Both the position numbers and the translations under genes were made by a program. Shown one piece after another: positions 36,346 to 45,675 of a DNA stretch of 64,000 nt. Location of the stretch: the NCBI RefSeq assembly GCF_015477835.1, contig NZ_JADLQN010000004.1:186001-250000 (forward strand), given 5' to 3'. Each line of letters opens with the position of its first letter. Positions within the stretch are counted from its first letter, which is position 1. The notes under the pieces are model-generated. The model was given only the letters and a program-made list of their open reading frames with translations, did not search any database and had not been told where the DNA came from. The DNA comes from Nocardia higoensis. Its GTDB lineage: Bacteria; Actinomycetota; Actinomycetes; Mycobacteriales; Mycobacteriaceae.

Positions 36346-36861
36346 TCACAGTATCGTGGCCTTGCGGTGGGTGTCGGTGTTGTGCACGTAGACCGCGGCA
36401 TTGAGCCGGATGCCGTTCACCCCCGCGTCGTCGAGTTCGCGGCGGATCTTGCCGGGCACACCCGCGACCAGCGATCCAGGCGGAATCTGCGCGCCCTCGG
36501 GGATCAGCGCGTTGGCCGCGATCAGGCTGCCCGCGCCGATCACCGCGCCGTTGAGCACTGTCGCGCCCATGCCGACCAGCACGTCGTCACCGACGGTGCA
36601 GCCGTGCAGGATCGCGTTGTGTCCCACCGAAACTCCGCTGCCGATGGTCAGCGGGAAGCCGGGATCGGCGTGCAACACGCAACCATCCTGGATGTTGGTG
36701 CGCTCGCCGATGCTGATCTGCTCCAGATCGCCGCGCACCACCGCGCCGTACCAGATGCTCACGTCGGCGGCCAGGCGCACCCGCCCGATCACCGTGGCGT
36801 TCGGCGCCAGCCAGGCACCCTCGTCGATCTCCGGCGCGAAACCGCCGACCTCAATCCTCAT
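36346..36861 (-). CDS. Gamma-class carbonic anhydrase-like protein
   Basis: A 171-residue left-handed beta-helix protein (hexapeptide repeats, e.g. ATVIGRVRLAADVSIWYGAV). Metal histidines are in GCVLHADPG and VSVGHNAILHGC, so the three-histidine site of gamma-carbonic anhydrases is present. It hydrates CO2 or, as in many CaiE/PaaY-like members, has a different small substrate. It diverges from alanine dehydrogenase; 142 bases between starts. Confidence 0.88.
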   Translation of the reverse strand: MRIEVGGFAPEIDEGAWLAPNATVIGRVRLAADVSIWYGAVVRGDLEQISIGERTNIQDGCVLHADPGFPLTIGSGVSVGHNAILHGCTVGDDVLVGMGATVLNGAVIGAGSLIAANALIPEGAQIPPGSLVAGVPGKIRRELDDAGVNGIRLNAAVYVHNTDTHRKATIL

Positions 36862-37003
36862 GGGTCGAAGGTAACCGGCCGCCGTCGTGGGAAGCGCGGC
36901 GGCTCGATGATCGAGATTCCGCCGATCGGCGGGTCCGAGGTCGTCCCGGCCGGCCCGGCATGTGGTCGTGGCGAAACGCCTGCCGGAGGTACACGATGGC
37001 GAT

Positions 37004-38119
37004 ATGCGAATCGGTGTGCCACGGGAGGTCAAGGAACAGGAGTTCCGCGTCGCGCTGACACCGGCGGGCGCGGGAGAGTTGGTGCGGCACGGGCACCAGG
37101 TGCTCGTGCAGCACGGTGCGGGCCTCGGGTCGGGATTCACCGACGACGCCTACGCGGCCGCGGGCGCGCGGCTGGCCGACGACGCCGACCGGGTGTGGTC
37201 CGAGGCCGAACTGGTCTTGAAGGTGAAAGAGCCCATCGAGCCGGAGTACGAGCTGATGCGAGGTGATCAGGCGCTGTTCACCTACCTGCACCTGGCCGCC
37301 TCGCGTGAGTGCACCGAGGCGATCCTGCGGTCCGGCATCACCGCGATCGCCTACGAGACAGTGCGCGCGGCCGACGGTTCGCTGCCGTTGCTCGCGCCGA
37401 TGAGCGAGGTCGCGGGCAAACTGGCCGCCCAGGTCGGCGCCTATCACCTGATGGCGCCGCTCGGGGGCGCGGGCGTGCTGCTGGGCGGCGTACCGGGGGT
37501 GCGGCCCGCCCAGGTCGTGGTGCTCGGTGGCGGCGTCGCGGGCACCAACGCCGCCACCGTGGCGGCGGGTATGGGCGCCCAGGTGAGCGTGCTGGATACC
37601 GACCTCGTCCGCCTGCGCCACCTCGACGCGGCGTTCCACGGCCGGATCACCACCTCGGCGTCCAACGCGGCCGAGGTGGAGCGGGCCGTGCGGACCGCGG
37701 ACCTGGTGATCGGATCGGTACTGGTGCCGGGCGCGCGTGCGCCGAAACTGGTGACCGCGGCGATGGTCGCGGCGATGCGGCCCGGTGCGGTGCTCGTCGA
37801 CATCGCCATCGATCAGGGCGGCTGCTTCGAGGGCTCGCGCCCGACCACGCACGCGGAGCCGACCTTCCCGGTGGCCGAAGCGCTGTACTACTGCGTGGCG
37901 AACATGCCGGGCGCGGTGCCGCACACCTCGACGCTCGCCCTGACCAACGCCACCCTGCCCTACGTGCTCCTCATCGCCGACAAAGGCTGGCGCGAGGCCT
38001 GCGCGTTGCGTCCCGATCTGGCGGCGGGCCTGACCGCCGAGGACGGGCTGCTGCTGTCGCCGCAGGTGGCCGAGGCGCACGGTATCGCCATGACGCGGCC
38101 GGTCGGACTGGCGGGCTGA
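37004..38119 (+). CDS. ald: Alanine dehydrogenase
   Basis: A 371-residue enzyme, the exact usual length, that interconverts L-alanine and pyruvate with NAD. MRIGVPREVKEQEFRVALTP is the family opening; catalytic Lys in LVLKVKEP and His in TYLHLAAS; NAD turn VVLGGGVAGTNAA. In mycolata it supports alanine use and redox balance under low oxygen. The GGAGG lies about 15 bases from the ATG, further than usual. It ends 15 bases from the convergent sigma-factor gene. No AldR regulator is adjacent. Confidence 0.95.
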   Translation: MRIGVPREVKEQEFRVALTPAGAGELVRHGHQVLVQHGAGLGSGFTDDAYAAAGARLADDADRVWSEAELVLKVKEPIEPEYELMRGDQALFTYLHLAASRECTEAILRSGITAIAYETVRAADGSLPLLAPMSEVAGKLAAQVGAYHLMAPLGGAGVLLGGVPGVRPAQVVVLGGGVAGTNAATVAAGMGAQVSVLDTDLVRLRHLDAAFHGRITTSASNAAEVERAVRTADLVIGSVLVPGARAPKLVTAAMVAAMRPGAVLVDIAIDQGGCFEGSRPTTHAEPTFPVAEALYYCVANMPGAVPHTSTLALTNATLPYVLLIADKGWREACALRPDLAAGLTAEDGLLLSPQVAEAHGIAMTRPVGLAG

Positions 38120-38134
38120 CCGGCCGCGTCGGCC

Positions 38135-39067
38135 CTACGGCGCGCTGTGCAGGAACCAGTTCGGCTCGCCGTCGGTGGGCAGGTCGCGCAGTTTGTCGGG
38201 GTTGCGGACCACGTCGATGGCCACGATGCGACCCGCGTCGATGGTGAAGGCCCACACCCCGGTGTGCGTGCCGTCGAAGACGAGCAGCCCCGGTTCGCCG
38301 TTGACCAGCACCGGGCGACCCCAGGCGTTCGCCGAGGACGGCCCGCTGTACCAGCCGAGCAGCAGCTTGGCGATGATCTCGGCACCGGACACCGCCTTGC
38401 GGATGGCGGGCACCTTGCCGCCGCCGTCGGCGGTGAGGGTGACGTTCGCGTCGAGGACGCTCAGCAGCGCGCTCAGGTCGCCGCTGCGCCACGCGACCGA
38501 GAACGCCGAGACCACCTTCTCCTGCTCGTCCAGCGAGGCGGGAAAACGGGGGGTGCCCTGCTCGACGTGTTTGCGGGCGCGGGAGGCGAGCTGGCGCACG
38601 GCGGCCGGGGTGCGGCCCACCACTTCGGCGACTTCGGGGCCGCTCATGCCGAACACGTCCTGCAGCACGAAGGCGGTGCGCTCGGCGGGGGAGAGCGATT
38701 CGAGCACGACCAACAGCGCGGTGGTCACCCGTTCGTCCTGGCTCACGCGATCGGCGGGATCGTCCCAGGCGGAGACCTGCGGTTCGGGGAGCCACTCGCC
38801 GACGTACTGCTCGCGACGGGCGCGCGCGGAACCGAGCTGATCGAGGGCGAGGCGGCCGGTGACGGTGGTGAGCCAGGCGCGCAGATTGTCGATCTCCTCC
38901 GGCCGCGGCTGACGTTGCAGCCGCAGCCAGGCCTCCTGCACCACGTCCTCGGCGTCGGAGAGGCTGCCGAGCGTGCTGTAGGCGAGTCTGCGCAGGTAGG
39001 GGCGGTGTTCCTCGAAGCGTCGCGCGAGTTCGGCGGTGTCGGCGCCGGAGTCGGGGAAGGTCATCAT
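38135..39067 (-). CDS. sigJ: ECF41/SigJ-type sigma factor with SnoaL-like tail
   Basis: A 310-residue extracytoplasmic-function sigma factor. Region 2 is YSTLGSLSDAEDVVQEAWLR (residues about 30-50), region 4 is FVLQDVFGMSGPEVAEVVGR. The C-terminal 110 residues form a SnoaL-like domain with the ECF41 hallmarks ADGGGK and NPDKL. In this group the fused tail acts both as activator and built-in inhibitor, replacing an anti-sigma factor. No carboxymuconolactone decarboxylase or oxidoreductase gene, the common ECF41 partner, is adjacent. M. tuberculosis SigJ, linked to peroxide resistance, is the likely counterpart. Two adjacent ATGs are possible starts. Confidence 0.9.
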   Translation of the reverse strand: MMTFPDSGADTAELARRFEEHRPYLRRLAYSTLGSLSDAEDVVQEAWLRLQRQPRPEEIDNLRAWLTTVTGRLALDQLGSARARREQYVGEWLPEPQVSAWDDPADRVSQDERVTTALLVVLESLSPAERTAFVLQDVFGMSGPEVAEVVGRTPAAVRQLASRARKHVEQGTPRFPASLDEQEKVVSAFSVAWRSGDLSALLSVLDANVTLTADGGGKVPAIRKAVSGAEIIAKLLLGWYSGPSSANAWGRPVLVNGEPGLLVFDGTHTGVWAFTIDAGRIVAIDVVRNPDKLRDLPTDGEPNWFLHSAP

Positions 39068-39210
39068 GTGCCACCGTTTCGTGAGAGCTGGACCCCGGGC
39101 AATTCTGCTGTGGCGGTCTCGGCTGTGCTGGTTTCTCTCCAGGACGACGACGCTGCGGCACCCAGTGTGACATCGACCCGGCCCACGATGGTTCGCGCGC
39201 GGCCGGTCGT

Positions 39211-39216
39211 TAGGCT
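39211..39216 (+). promoter_or_regulatory. -10 hexamer TAGGCT of leaderless cobD
   Basis: Identical hexamer and six-base spacing to the one before the serine hydrolase gene at 18616; places the transcription start at or next to the GTG of cobD. Confidence 0.5.
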
Positions 39217-39222
39217 CGCCCG

Positions 39223-40149
39223 GTGCGTACGGGGATTTCGACCGCGACCGGTCTGCTGCTCGGCTTCGCGCTGGACCGAGTGTTCGCCGATCCGGTGCGG
39301 CTGCATCCGGTCGCCGGATTCGGTGCGGCGGCGATCGCCCTGGAGTCGGTGACCTACACCGACAATCGCCCCGCCGGTGTCCTGCACGAGGCGGTGGCGG
39401 TCGGCGCCGTCGTCGGTCTCGGGGTGGCGCTGCGCCGCGTCGTCGGGGGCGGCGTGGCGGTGACGGCACTGGCCACCTGGACCGTGCTGGGCGGCCGCAG
39501 TCTGACCCGCACCGGTCACCGGATGGCGCAGTGCCTCGAGCACGACGACATCGACGGCGCCCGCGCACTGTTGCCCTCGCTGTGCGGTCGCGACCCGTCG
39601 GTGCTCGACACCGACGGTCTGGCCCGCGCCGCGCTGGAATCCATCGCCGAGAACACCTCCGACGCGGCCGTCGCGCCGCTGGTGTGGGGCGCCGTCGCCG
39701 GAGTGCCCGGACTGCTCGGCTACCGCGCGATCAACACCCTGGACGCCATGGTGGGCTACCGCAATGCGCGCTACGAACGATTCGGCTGGGCCGCCGCCCG
39801 CACCGACGACCTGGCGAATCTGGTGCCCGCGCGCGTCGCCGGGCTGCTCACCGTCGCTCTCGCCCCGCTGGTGGGCGGCCGCCCCAGCGCTGCCTGGCGG
39901 GCGTGGCGACGTGACGCGGCAGCGCATCCGAGCCCCAATGCCGGGGTGGTCGAAGCCGCGGCTGCCGGTGCGCTCGGCATCCAGCTGGGCGGGCGCACGC
40001 GTTACCGCCACGGCACCGAACTGCGACCCACCCTCGGTGAGGGCCCCGCGCCCACGGTCGCCGACCTGCGTCGCGCCGTGCGGTTGTCCGAGGCGATCCA
40101 GGCCGCGGCCGTGGTCTGCGCCGCCGCGGTCGCGGCGTTTCGTCGCTGA
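39223..40149 (+). CDS. cobD: Adenosylcobinamide-phosphate synthase CobD/CbiB
   Basis: A 308-residue integral membrane enzyme that joins an aminopropanol arm to adenosylcobyric acid in cobalamin biosynthesis. Family landmarks: FALDRVFADPVRLHPVAGFG at the start, ESIAENTSDAAVAPLVWG in the middle, YRAINTLDAMVGYRNARYE and HPSPNAGVVEAA. Several hydrophobic helices. The neighbouring cobC-like gene works on the same arm. Leaderless GTG start. Confidence 0.94.
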   Translation: MRTGISTATGLLLGFALDRVFADPVRLHPVAGFGAAAIALESVTYTDNRPAGVLHEAVAVGAVVGLGVALRRVVGGGVAVTALATWTVLGGRSLTRTGHRMAQCLEHDDIDGARALLPSLCGRDPSVLDTDGLARAALESIAENTSDAAVAPLVWGAVAGVPGLLGYRAINTLDAMVGYRNARYERFGWAAARTDDLANLVPARVAGLLTVALAPLVGGRPSAAWRAWRRDAAAHPSPNAGVVEAAAAGALGIQLGGRTRYRHGTELRPTLGEGPAPTVADLRRAVRLSEAIQAAAVVCAAAVAAFRR

Positions 40150-40201
40150 CGGGACGCCTGCCAGGTGGCCGCGGTGACCTGTCGTCGGGCGCGAGCGAGG
40201 G

Positions 40202-41161
40202 TCAGCGGTTGCGGCCGTAGCGGTCGGCCAGGCGAGCCTCGGTGGTCGCGGGGGCGGGCCGGGCCCGCGTGGTGTCGGACGTGTCGGGCGCAGGCGAGTC
40301 CGAGCCGGGGTTCGGCGATGCGGAGGGCGTCGACTCGGCCCGCGATTCGGGTGGCCCGGGCTTCGCCGACAGGGGTTCGGTCGGCGTGGCCGGCCCTTCG
40401 ACGCTCTTGCTCCGGCGGCGTTCACGGATCTCGGCATAGACGAAATAACCGAGTCCGAGCGGTGCCATGATGCCGAAGGCCAGCCACTGCAGGCCGTAGG
40501 ACAGGTAGGGGCCCGCGTCGAGCTGGGGGAGGGGGGTGGGCTCGAAGGCGCCCGGCTGGTCTTGCGACAGTTGCAGGTAGCCACCGCGGTCGCTCACCGG
40601 CAGCGGGGTGAGCGGCAGGTCCATGACGGTGCCCGCCTGGGTGACGTCGATGGAGTAGACCTGGCGGTAGCCGTCCTCGGTCAGCGGGAACCGGTCCGGG
40701 CTGACGCCTTCGGAATTGCGCACTCTCGCCTCGAGGCGGAGTGGACCGGTCGGCGGCTCGTCGATCCGTGGCGCGCGCGAGCCGTCGACCCCGGCGACGA
40801 GTCCACGGTCGACCAGCAGCATCCGGCCGTCGTCGAGCCGGAACCCCGCGAGCACCGCGTAGCCGGGCGCGCCGTCGAGATGGCGCAGCCGCACCAGCAC
40901 GGTCGAACCGGGCACGAACTCACCGGAGGCGACGACGCGCCGCCATTCCGCCCGGCTGTCGGTGGAGGCGGCGAGGACCTCGGTCACCGGCACCGGGTCG
41001 GCACGCACCGACTCGGCGATCAGATCGTTGCGTTCCTCGGTCGAGGTGTTCTTGTTCAGCTGCCAGGGAGCGAGCACGGTGAAGCACAAGTAGGCGAAGG
41101 CGACGACGACCACCGCGAGGATCACCCAGCTCGGCCGCAGCAGGAACGTCAGCTTGCGCAT
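40202..41161 (-). CDS. SURF1-family cytochrome oxidase assembly protein
   Basis: A 319-residue membrane protein with a helix near each end of the conserved part, LRPSWVILAVVVVAFAYLCF and LQWLAFGIMAPLGLGYFVYA. Between them lies an extracytoplasmic domain with RVVASGEFVPGSTVLVRLRH and LVDRGLVAGVDG. The C-terminal 80 residues are a Pro/Ser/Thr-rich tail ending in ADRYGRNR. SURF1 proteins help insert heme a into cytochrome aa3 oxidase. Overlaps the ptpA stop (TGATG), so it is translationally coupled to it. Confidence 0.9.
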   Translation of the reverse strand: MRKLTFLLRPSWVILAVVVVAFAYLCFTVLAPWQLNKNTSTEERNDLIAESVRADPVPVTEVLAASTDSRAEWRRVVASGEFVPGSTVLVRLRHLDGAPGYAVLAGFRLDDGRMLLVDRGLVAGVDGSRAPRIDEPPTGPLRLEARVRNSEGVSPDRFPLTEDGYRQVYSIDVTQAGTVMDLPLTPLPVSDRGGYLQLSQDQPGAFEPTPLPQLDAGPYLSYGLQWLAFGIMAPLGLGYFVYAEIRERRRSKSVEGPATPTEPLSAKPGPPESRAESTPSASPNPGSDSPAPDTSDTTRARPAPATTEARLADRYGRNR

Positions 41162-41661
41162 CACGGCCGCCCGTCCACACCGATTGCGCCGAGTGCTGCC
41201 CGCGTCCAGTCCAGCAGTCCGGGCAGGGCGGCCTCGATCTGGTCGCGGACGAGTTCGAACGCGGCCTCGTCGTCGTAGTAGGGATCGGGGACGTCCGGTC
41301 CGTCGGCGGCGGGGTCGAAGCTGCGCAGCAGCCGCCTGCGTTCGACGGGCACGCCGAGCCGCGCGAGTTCCCGCTCGTGGCCGGTGTCCATGGCGACGAG
41401 CAGGTCGGCATCGCGGTGCTCCGCGCCGACGGCAGCGGCCACGTGCCCGATCGGATATCCGTATCGGTTCAGCGTGGCGGTGGTGCGGCGGTCCGCGTCG
41501 CGCCCGACGTGCCAGGACTCGATGCCCGCGCTGCTGACCCGGACCCGGTCGGCGAGCCCGGCCAGGTCGAGGTGGTGGGCGAACATCTTCTCCGCCATCG
41601 GCGAACGACAGATGTTGCCCGTACAGACGAACGAAATGTGCAGCTCACCCACATCTGCCAT
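41161..41661 (-). CDS. ptpA: Low-molecular-weight protein tyrosine phosphatase
   Basis: A 166-residue phosphatase; P-loop VCTGNICRSPMAE with catalytic Cys13 and Arg19, and the general acid in VPDPYYDDEAAF. In M. tuberculosis the orthologue PtpA is secreted and blocks phagosome maturation; secretion cannot be inferred here because there is no signal peptide. Upstream partner of SURF1 in one transcript, the same order as in mycobacteria. Confidence 0.94.
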   Translation of the reverse strand: MADVGELHISFVCTGNICRSPMAEKMFAHHLDLAGLADRVRVSSAGIESWHVGRDADRRTTATLNRYGYPIGHVAAAVGAEHRDADLLVAMDTGHERELARLGVPVERRRLLRSFDPAADGPDVPDPYYDDEAAFELVRDQIEAALPGLLDWTRAALGAIGVDGRP

Positions 41662-41705
41662 TCTGGCCGTCGCCTGCCCGAGCCCGCCACGTAGGGTGTT
41701 CGGTC

Positions 41706-42767
41706 GTGCCCTCCGACACAGTCGATCACGCGTTGCTGCGCCACCACGGCGACGTCGACGCGCGGCCGGGAATGCTCGATTTCGCGGTGAACGTGCAGGG
41801 CAGCGCGCCGCCGCCGTGGCTGCGCGCGCGTCTGGCCGCTCGCCTCGACGACCTCGGCCGTTACCCGAGCGCCGCCGATCACGACGCCGCCCGCGCCGCC
41901 GTCGCCACACGTCACGGCCGCCTCGCCGACGAGGTCCTGCTGCTCTCCGGCGCGGCCGAAGGCTTCGCGCTGTTGCCGCGCCTGACCCCGCGCCTGGCCG
42001 CGCTGGTGCACCCCTCGTTCACCGAACCGGAGCTGGCCCTGCGGGAGGCGGGCATCCCGGTCACCCGTGTGCTCCTCGACAGTCCCTACGCCCTCGATCC
42101 CGCCGCTGTGCCCGAGACCGCCGATCTCGTCGTCCTCGGCAATCCCACCAATCCCACCTCGGTCCTGCACCCGGCGCGGGCCATCCGTGCCCTGCGCCGT
42201 CCCGGCCGCGTCATCGTCGTCGACGAGGCCTTCATGGACGCGATCCCCGGCGAACCCGAGTCGCTGGCAGGCACCGCGGGACCCGACATCCTGGTGTTGC
42301 GCAGCCTCACCAAGACCTGGGCGCTGGCCGGTCTGCGCTGCGGCTACTTCCTCGGCGACCCGGCGTTGCTCGACCGTCTCGCCCACGGCCGCCCGCACTG
42401 GCCGCTGGGCACCCTGCCCCTCGAGGCGATCCGCGCGACCGCGACACCCGACGCTCTCGCCGAAGCCGACGCCCGCGCCCACACCCTCGCGATCCGCCGC
42501 GCCCGCATGATCGAACGTCTCGCCGCCCTCGATGTCGAGGTGCACACCCCCGCGGCGGGCCCGTTCCTGTTGTTGCGCGTCCCCGCGGGGGAGGCCGTGC
42601 GTGCCCGGCTCGGCGAGCAGGGCATCGCCGTCCGGCGCGCGGACACCTTCCCCGGACTCGGCGCCGACCATCTGCGCGTAGCTGTGCGAGGTGACGCCGA
42701 GGTGGATCTGTTGATCGCGGGATTGCGGACGGCGATGCGGCTGTCGGCGCCCGGCTTACGCGGATGA
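41706..42767 (+). CDS. cobC: CobC-like PLP aminotransferase/decarboxylase
   Basis: A 353-residue fold-type I aminotransferase: PLP lysine in LRSLTKTWALAGLRCGYF, phosphate- and ring-binding VVLGNPTNPTSVLH and VIVVDEAFMD. It resembles histidinol-phosphate aminotransferase and CobD-type threonine-phosphate decarboxylase; mycobacterial counterpart Rv2231c is annotated CobC. It would supply the (R)-1-amino-2-propanol arm for cobalamin. GTG start eight bases after TAGGGT, leaderless. Divergent from ptpA; 44 bases between starts. Confidence 0.88.
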   Translation: MPSDTVDHALLRHHGDVDARPGMLDFAVNVQGSAPPPWLRARLAARLDDLGRYPSAADHDAARAAVATRHGRLADEVLLLSGAAEGFALLPRLTPRLAALVHPSFTEPELALREAGIPVTRVLLDSPYALDPAAVPETADLVVLGNPTNPTSVLHPARAIRALRRPGRVIVVDEAFMDAIPGEPESLAGTAGPDILVLRSLTKTWALAGLRCGYFLGDPALLDRLAHGRPHWPLGTLPLEAIRATATPDALAEADARAHTLAIRRARMIERLAALDVEVHTPAAGPFLLLRVPAGEAVRARLGEQGIAVRRADTFPGLGADHLRVAVRGDAEVDLLIAGLRTAMRLSAPGLRG

Positions 42768-43035
42768 TCGGGTAGCCCGGCCTCGACCGCACAGGCGTGG
42801 TGACGCCGGTGCGCACCGGTGGAGCGATGGATCGAGGCAGCCGGTTGCCCGCGACGTCGCCCCGGACCGGCATGATGGAGCCGTTCGGATCGCTGCCCCT
42901 CAACCCGACACGGCACGACCGCGGGGCCGCGAGAAGCGGTGTGCACCGGCCCGGCAGTGCCGGGCGATCCTCGCCCGGAGGTGACCGTCGGTGCGACGGT
43001 GCGTGCGCCGGTGGCGCGGAAACAGGAGGTCGAGG

Positions 43036-44157
43036 GTGACGAAGCTGGCGGAACTCGTGGAGGTACTCGACGCGGCCTACCCACCGAAGCTCGCCGAGTC
43101 GTGGGATTCCGTCGGGCTGGTCTGCGGCGACCCCGACGACACCCTGACCCGGGTGCTCTTCGCCGTCGACGCCACCGCCGAGGTGGTCGACGAGGCGATC
43201 GACTGGCGCGCCCAAGCACTGGTCGTGCATCATCCGCTGCTGCTGCGCGGTGTCGACACCGTCGCCGCGGACACCCCGAAAGGCGCTCTGCTGCACCGGC
43301 TCATCCGCGCCGGCTGTGCCCTGTTCACCGCCCACACCAATGCCGACTCCGCCGATCCCGGCGTCTCGGACGCGCTGGCCGCCGCTGTCGGCCTCACCGT
43401 GACCGGCCCGATAAATCCGAAACCGGCTGTCGCGGTGGACAAATGGACCATCCAGGTGCCGACGGCACACACCGACGCGGTACTCGCGGCGCTGTTCGCG
43501 GCGGGTGCCGGTGGTTCCGGCGCCTATCGCGACTGCGCCGTGCGGGTCGCCTCGGAGGGACAGTTCCGGCCGATGCCCGGCGCGAACCCGGCGATCGGCG
43601 GCATCGGCGAACTCGAGGTCGTCGCCGAGGATCGCATCGAGGTCGTGGCCGCGCCCGGCGCCCGCACCGCGGTGCTCGATGCGCTGCGGGCCGCGCACCC
43701 GTACGAGGAACCCGCCTATCACGTCACCGAGCGCGCCGCGCTGCCGTCGAGCCTCGGATCGGGCCGGGTGGGCGAGCTGTCCGAGCCGCGGACGCTGCGC
43801 GAGTTCGCCGCTCGCGTCGCGCAGGGGCTGCCGCCCACCGTCTGGGGCGTGCGCGCTGCGGGCGACCCGGATCGGATGATCGAGCGTGTCGCGGTGTGCG
43901 GCGGCTCGGGCGACTCGTTCCTCGGCGCGGTCACCCGCCTGGACGTGGACGCCTACCTCACCGCAGACTTGCGCCATCACCCCGCCGACGAGCACCTGCG
44001 CGCGAACGGTCCGGCCCTGCTGGACGCCGCCCACTGGGCCACCGAATTCCCGTGGTGCGCACAGGCTCAGGGCATCGTGCGCGCTGCGCTCCCGGATCTG
44101 GAGACCCGGGTCTCGACCCTGCGCACCGATCCGTGGACGGTGTGCGCCCAGCCCTGA
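43036..44157 (+). CDS. Nif3-like dinuclear metal protein (GTP cyclohydrolase I type 2 family)
   Basis: A 373-residue Nif3 protein with the two conserved halves split by the usual inserted (PII-like) domain. Metal-binding histidines are in ALVVHHPLLLRGVD and LRHHPADEHLRANG, with ESWDSVGLVCGD at the start. Often annotated GTP cyclohydrolase type 2; the true role of Nif3 proteins is unsettled. Orthologue of Rv2230c by neighbourhood. Start GTG seven bases after CAGGAGG. The 268 bases before it hold no gene or riboswitch I can recognise. Confidence 0.92.
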   Translation: MTKLAELVEVLDAAYPPKLAESWDSVGLVCGDPDDTLTRVLFAVDATAEVVDEAIDWRAQALVVHHPLLLRGVDTVAADTPKGALLHRLIRAGCALFTAHTNADSADPGVSDALAAAVGLTVTGPINPKPAVAVDKWTIQVPTAHTDAVLAALFAAGAGGSGAYRDCAVRVASEGQFRPMPGANPAIGGIGELEVVAEDRIEVVAAPGARTAVLDALRAAHPYEEPAYHVTERAALPSSLGSGRVGELSEPRTLREFAARVAQGLPPTVWGVRAAGDPDRMIERVAVCGGSGDSFLGAVTRLDVDAYLTADLRHHPADEHLRANGPALLDAAHWATEFPWCAQAQGIVRAALPDLETRVSTLRTDPWTVCAQP

Positions 44158-44261
44158 TCGTCACCGCCACAGCGCATTCAGGGCGGCGTGTCCGGGGCGG
44201 ACGCGCGGGTGGGCGCGAGATTCGCCGCGCTGTGACAGCCGCGAATGGGTACAACTACCGC

Positions 44262-44906
44262 ATGAACTTCCCGGTGGACTTCGGGGTCGCGCAGATCGGT
44301 CTGATCCTGCTGCTCCTCGTCGGTGTGGCTCTGTTGCTCTCGGCGCTTTTGAAGGTGCGCACGGTCGGATGGCGCGTAGCGATCGGTCGTGGCGCGGGCG
44401 GTCTGGTGATCCTGCTGGCCGCGGTGGTGGTCCTCTGGATCGTCACGCTGCTGCAGACCTACCTCGGTCTCACCGGGGAGATCAAAGCCGCGCACGCGGT
44501 GGTGCGACAGGTGGACGGTCAGGATCATCAGCTCGAGGTGGAGCTCACGATCTACGGCGACGAGGACACCGAGGAACGCCACGAGACCTTCCAGGTGCAG
44601 GGCGACATGTGGGTGTTGCAGGCCAACATCGTCGAACTCGAACCGTGGGTGAACGCGCTCGGCTTCCATTCCGGCTACAAGGTGACCCGCCTGTACGGCC
44701 AACGGCTCGACGGCGTCGCCACCACCCAGAACCACATCTTCCTCGACGGCGAGGACCGCGACTTCTTCGAGGACATGCGCGACGGTAGCTGGTACACCGA
44801 GCCTTTCGTGCGCTCGGCGTACGGCAATGCCGTCATCGCCACGCCGGGCGAATACGACGTCTACATCTCTCGCGACGCCATCAAGACCCGCGCCGCGGGC
44901 GAGTGA
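44262..44906 (+). CDS. Two-helix membrane protein with extracytoplasmic domain, unknown
   Basis: A 214-residue protein. Two N-terminal helices, IGLILLLLVGVALLLSALL and GGLVILLAAVVVLWIVTLL, are followed by a 140-residue beta-rich, acidic domain (GDEDTEERHETFQVQGDMW). I do not recognise a precise family; similar actinobacterial proteins are described only as membrane proteins. It lies between the Nif3 gene and the convergent EspG gene, 7 bases from the latter. Confidence 0.7.
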   Translation: MNFPVDFGVAQIGLILLLLVGVALLLSALLKVRTVGWRVAIGRGAGGLVILLAAVVVLWIVTLLQTYLGLTGEIKAAHAVVRQVDGQDHQLEVELTIYGDEDTEERHETFQVQGDMWVLQANIVELEPWVNALGFHSGYKVTRLYGQRLDGVATTQNHIFLDGEDRDFFEDMRDGSWYTEPFVRSAYGNAVIATPGEYDVYISRDAIKTRAAGE

Positions 44907-44913
44907 ACGAGGC

Positions 44914-45675
44914 TCACCAGGCGTGGGAGCGCGTCCGGAGAGCGTCGATCCGATGCTGCAACTGCCGCACGAGCTCGTCGACCGGCGCGGGACTGATCGA
45001 GAACGCGTCGGCGTCGTGATTGACCAGCAGGTAGCGCCCGTCGTCGGGGTAGTCCAGCCAGAGGAACGCGTGCCCGTCGTTCGTGGGCCGCGCATCGATC
45101 GCGATCCCCGGGTGCACGGAGATCTCGCCGGTGCCGGTGCGCGGCCTGCGCACGAACCGGTTCAGCTCCTCTTCCGGCGTGAGCCGGTTCGGATGCCGCG
45201 CGTACACCGGTCGGTCCAGTTCGGACCGCCGGGCGGTGAACGGTGTGTGCCGCCCGCCCGCGTAGCGCGGCAACCGGGCGGCGATCTCGGTGGCGACCGT
45301 GTGCGAGTAGCACATGGTCAGCACCACATCGCGCCCGTGTTCCCTGGTCGGTCCGGGATGCTGCACGGCGACGGTGGCGACCTGACCGGAGATGCCCGCG
45401 TGTATCCGCACCACCCGGTCGGCCCGTGGTCCGTGCAGGCCGTGCACCTCCACCCGTACCTCCGGCTCCAACAGCACGGTCAACGCGCGGTGCAGCCGCT
45501 CGTCGAAGATCTGCCGCAACCGTCCGGCGGTCTGCGCGCGCAGCCGCTCGTAGTCGTCGCGATGCTCCATCCGTTCGGGCCGGTAGCTCAGTGGATACGG
45601 CAGCCGATCGCGCCCGAGCACCTCGAGTGCCATACGGAACGCGAGACCGTCCAGCTGCCAACGGAGTTCGCTCAT
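44914..45675 (-). CDS. EspG-family type VII secretion chaperone
   Basis: A 253-residue cytoplasmic protein of the EspG family (ESX secretion-associated chaperones). It opens with ELRWQLDGLAFRMALEVLGR and closes with an arginine/aspartate-rich helical end. EspG proteins bind helical-tip regions of PE/PPE-type substrates and keep them export-ready. The gene overlaps the stop of the upstream WXG-substrate gene by four bases (ATGA), so the chaperone is made together with its likely client. No ESX membrane-complex genes are in this window. Confidence 0.85.
   Translation of the reverse strand: MSELRWQLDGLAFRMALEVLGRDRLPYPLSYRPERMEHRDDYERLRAQTAGRLRQIFDERLHRALTVLLEPEVRVEVHGLHGPRADRVVRIHAGISGQVATVAVQHPGPTREHGRDVVLTMCYSHTVATEIAARLPRYAGGRHTPFTARRSELDRPVYARHPNRLTPEEELNRFVRRPRTGTGEISVHPGIAIDARPTNDGHAFLWLDYPDDGRYLLVNHDADAFSISPAPVDELVRQLQHRIDALRTRSHAW

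Noticed and set aside
42768..43035. Possible cobalamin riboswitch between cobC and the Nif3 gene
   Set aside because: I looked for the B12 box and the conserved core near the cobalamin genes and found neither.
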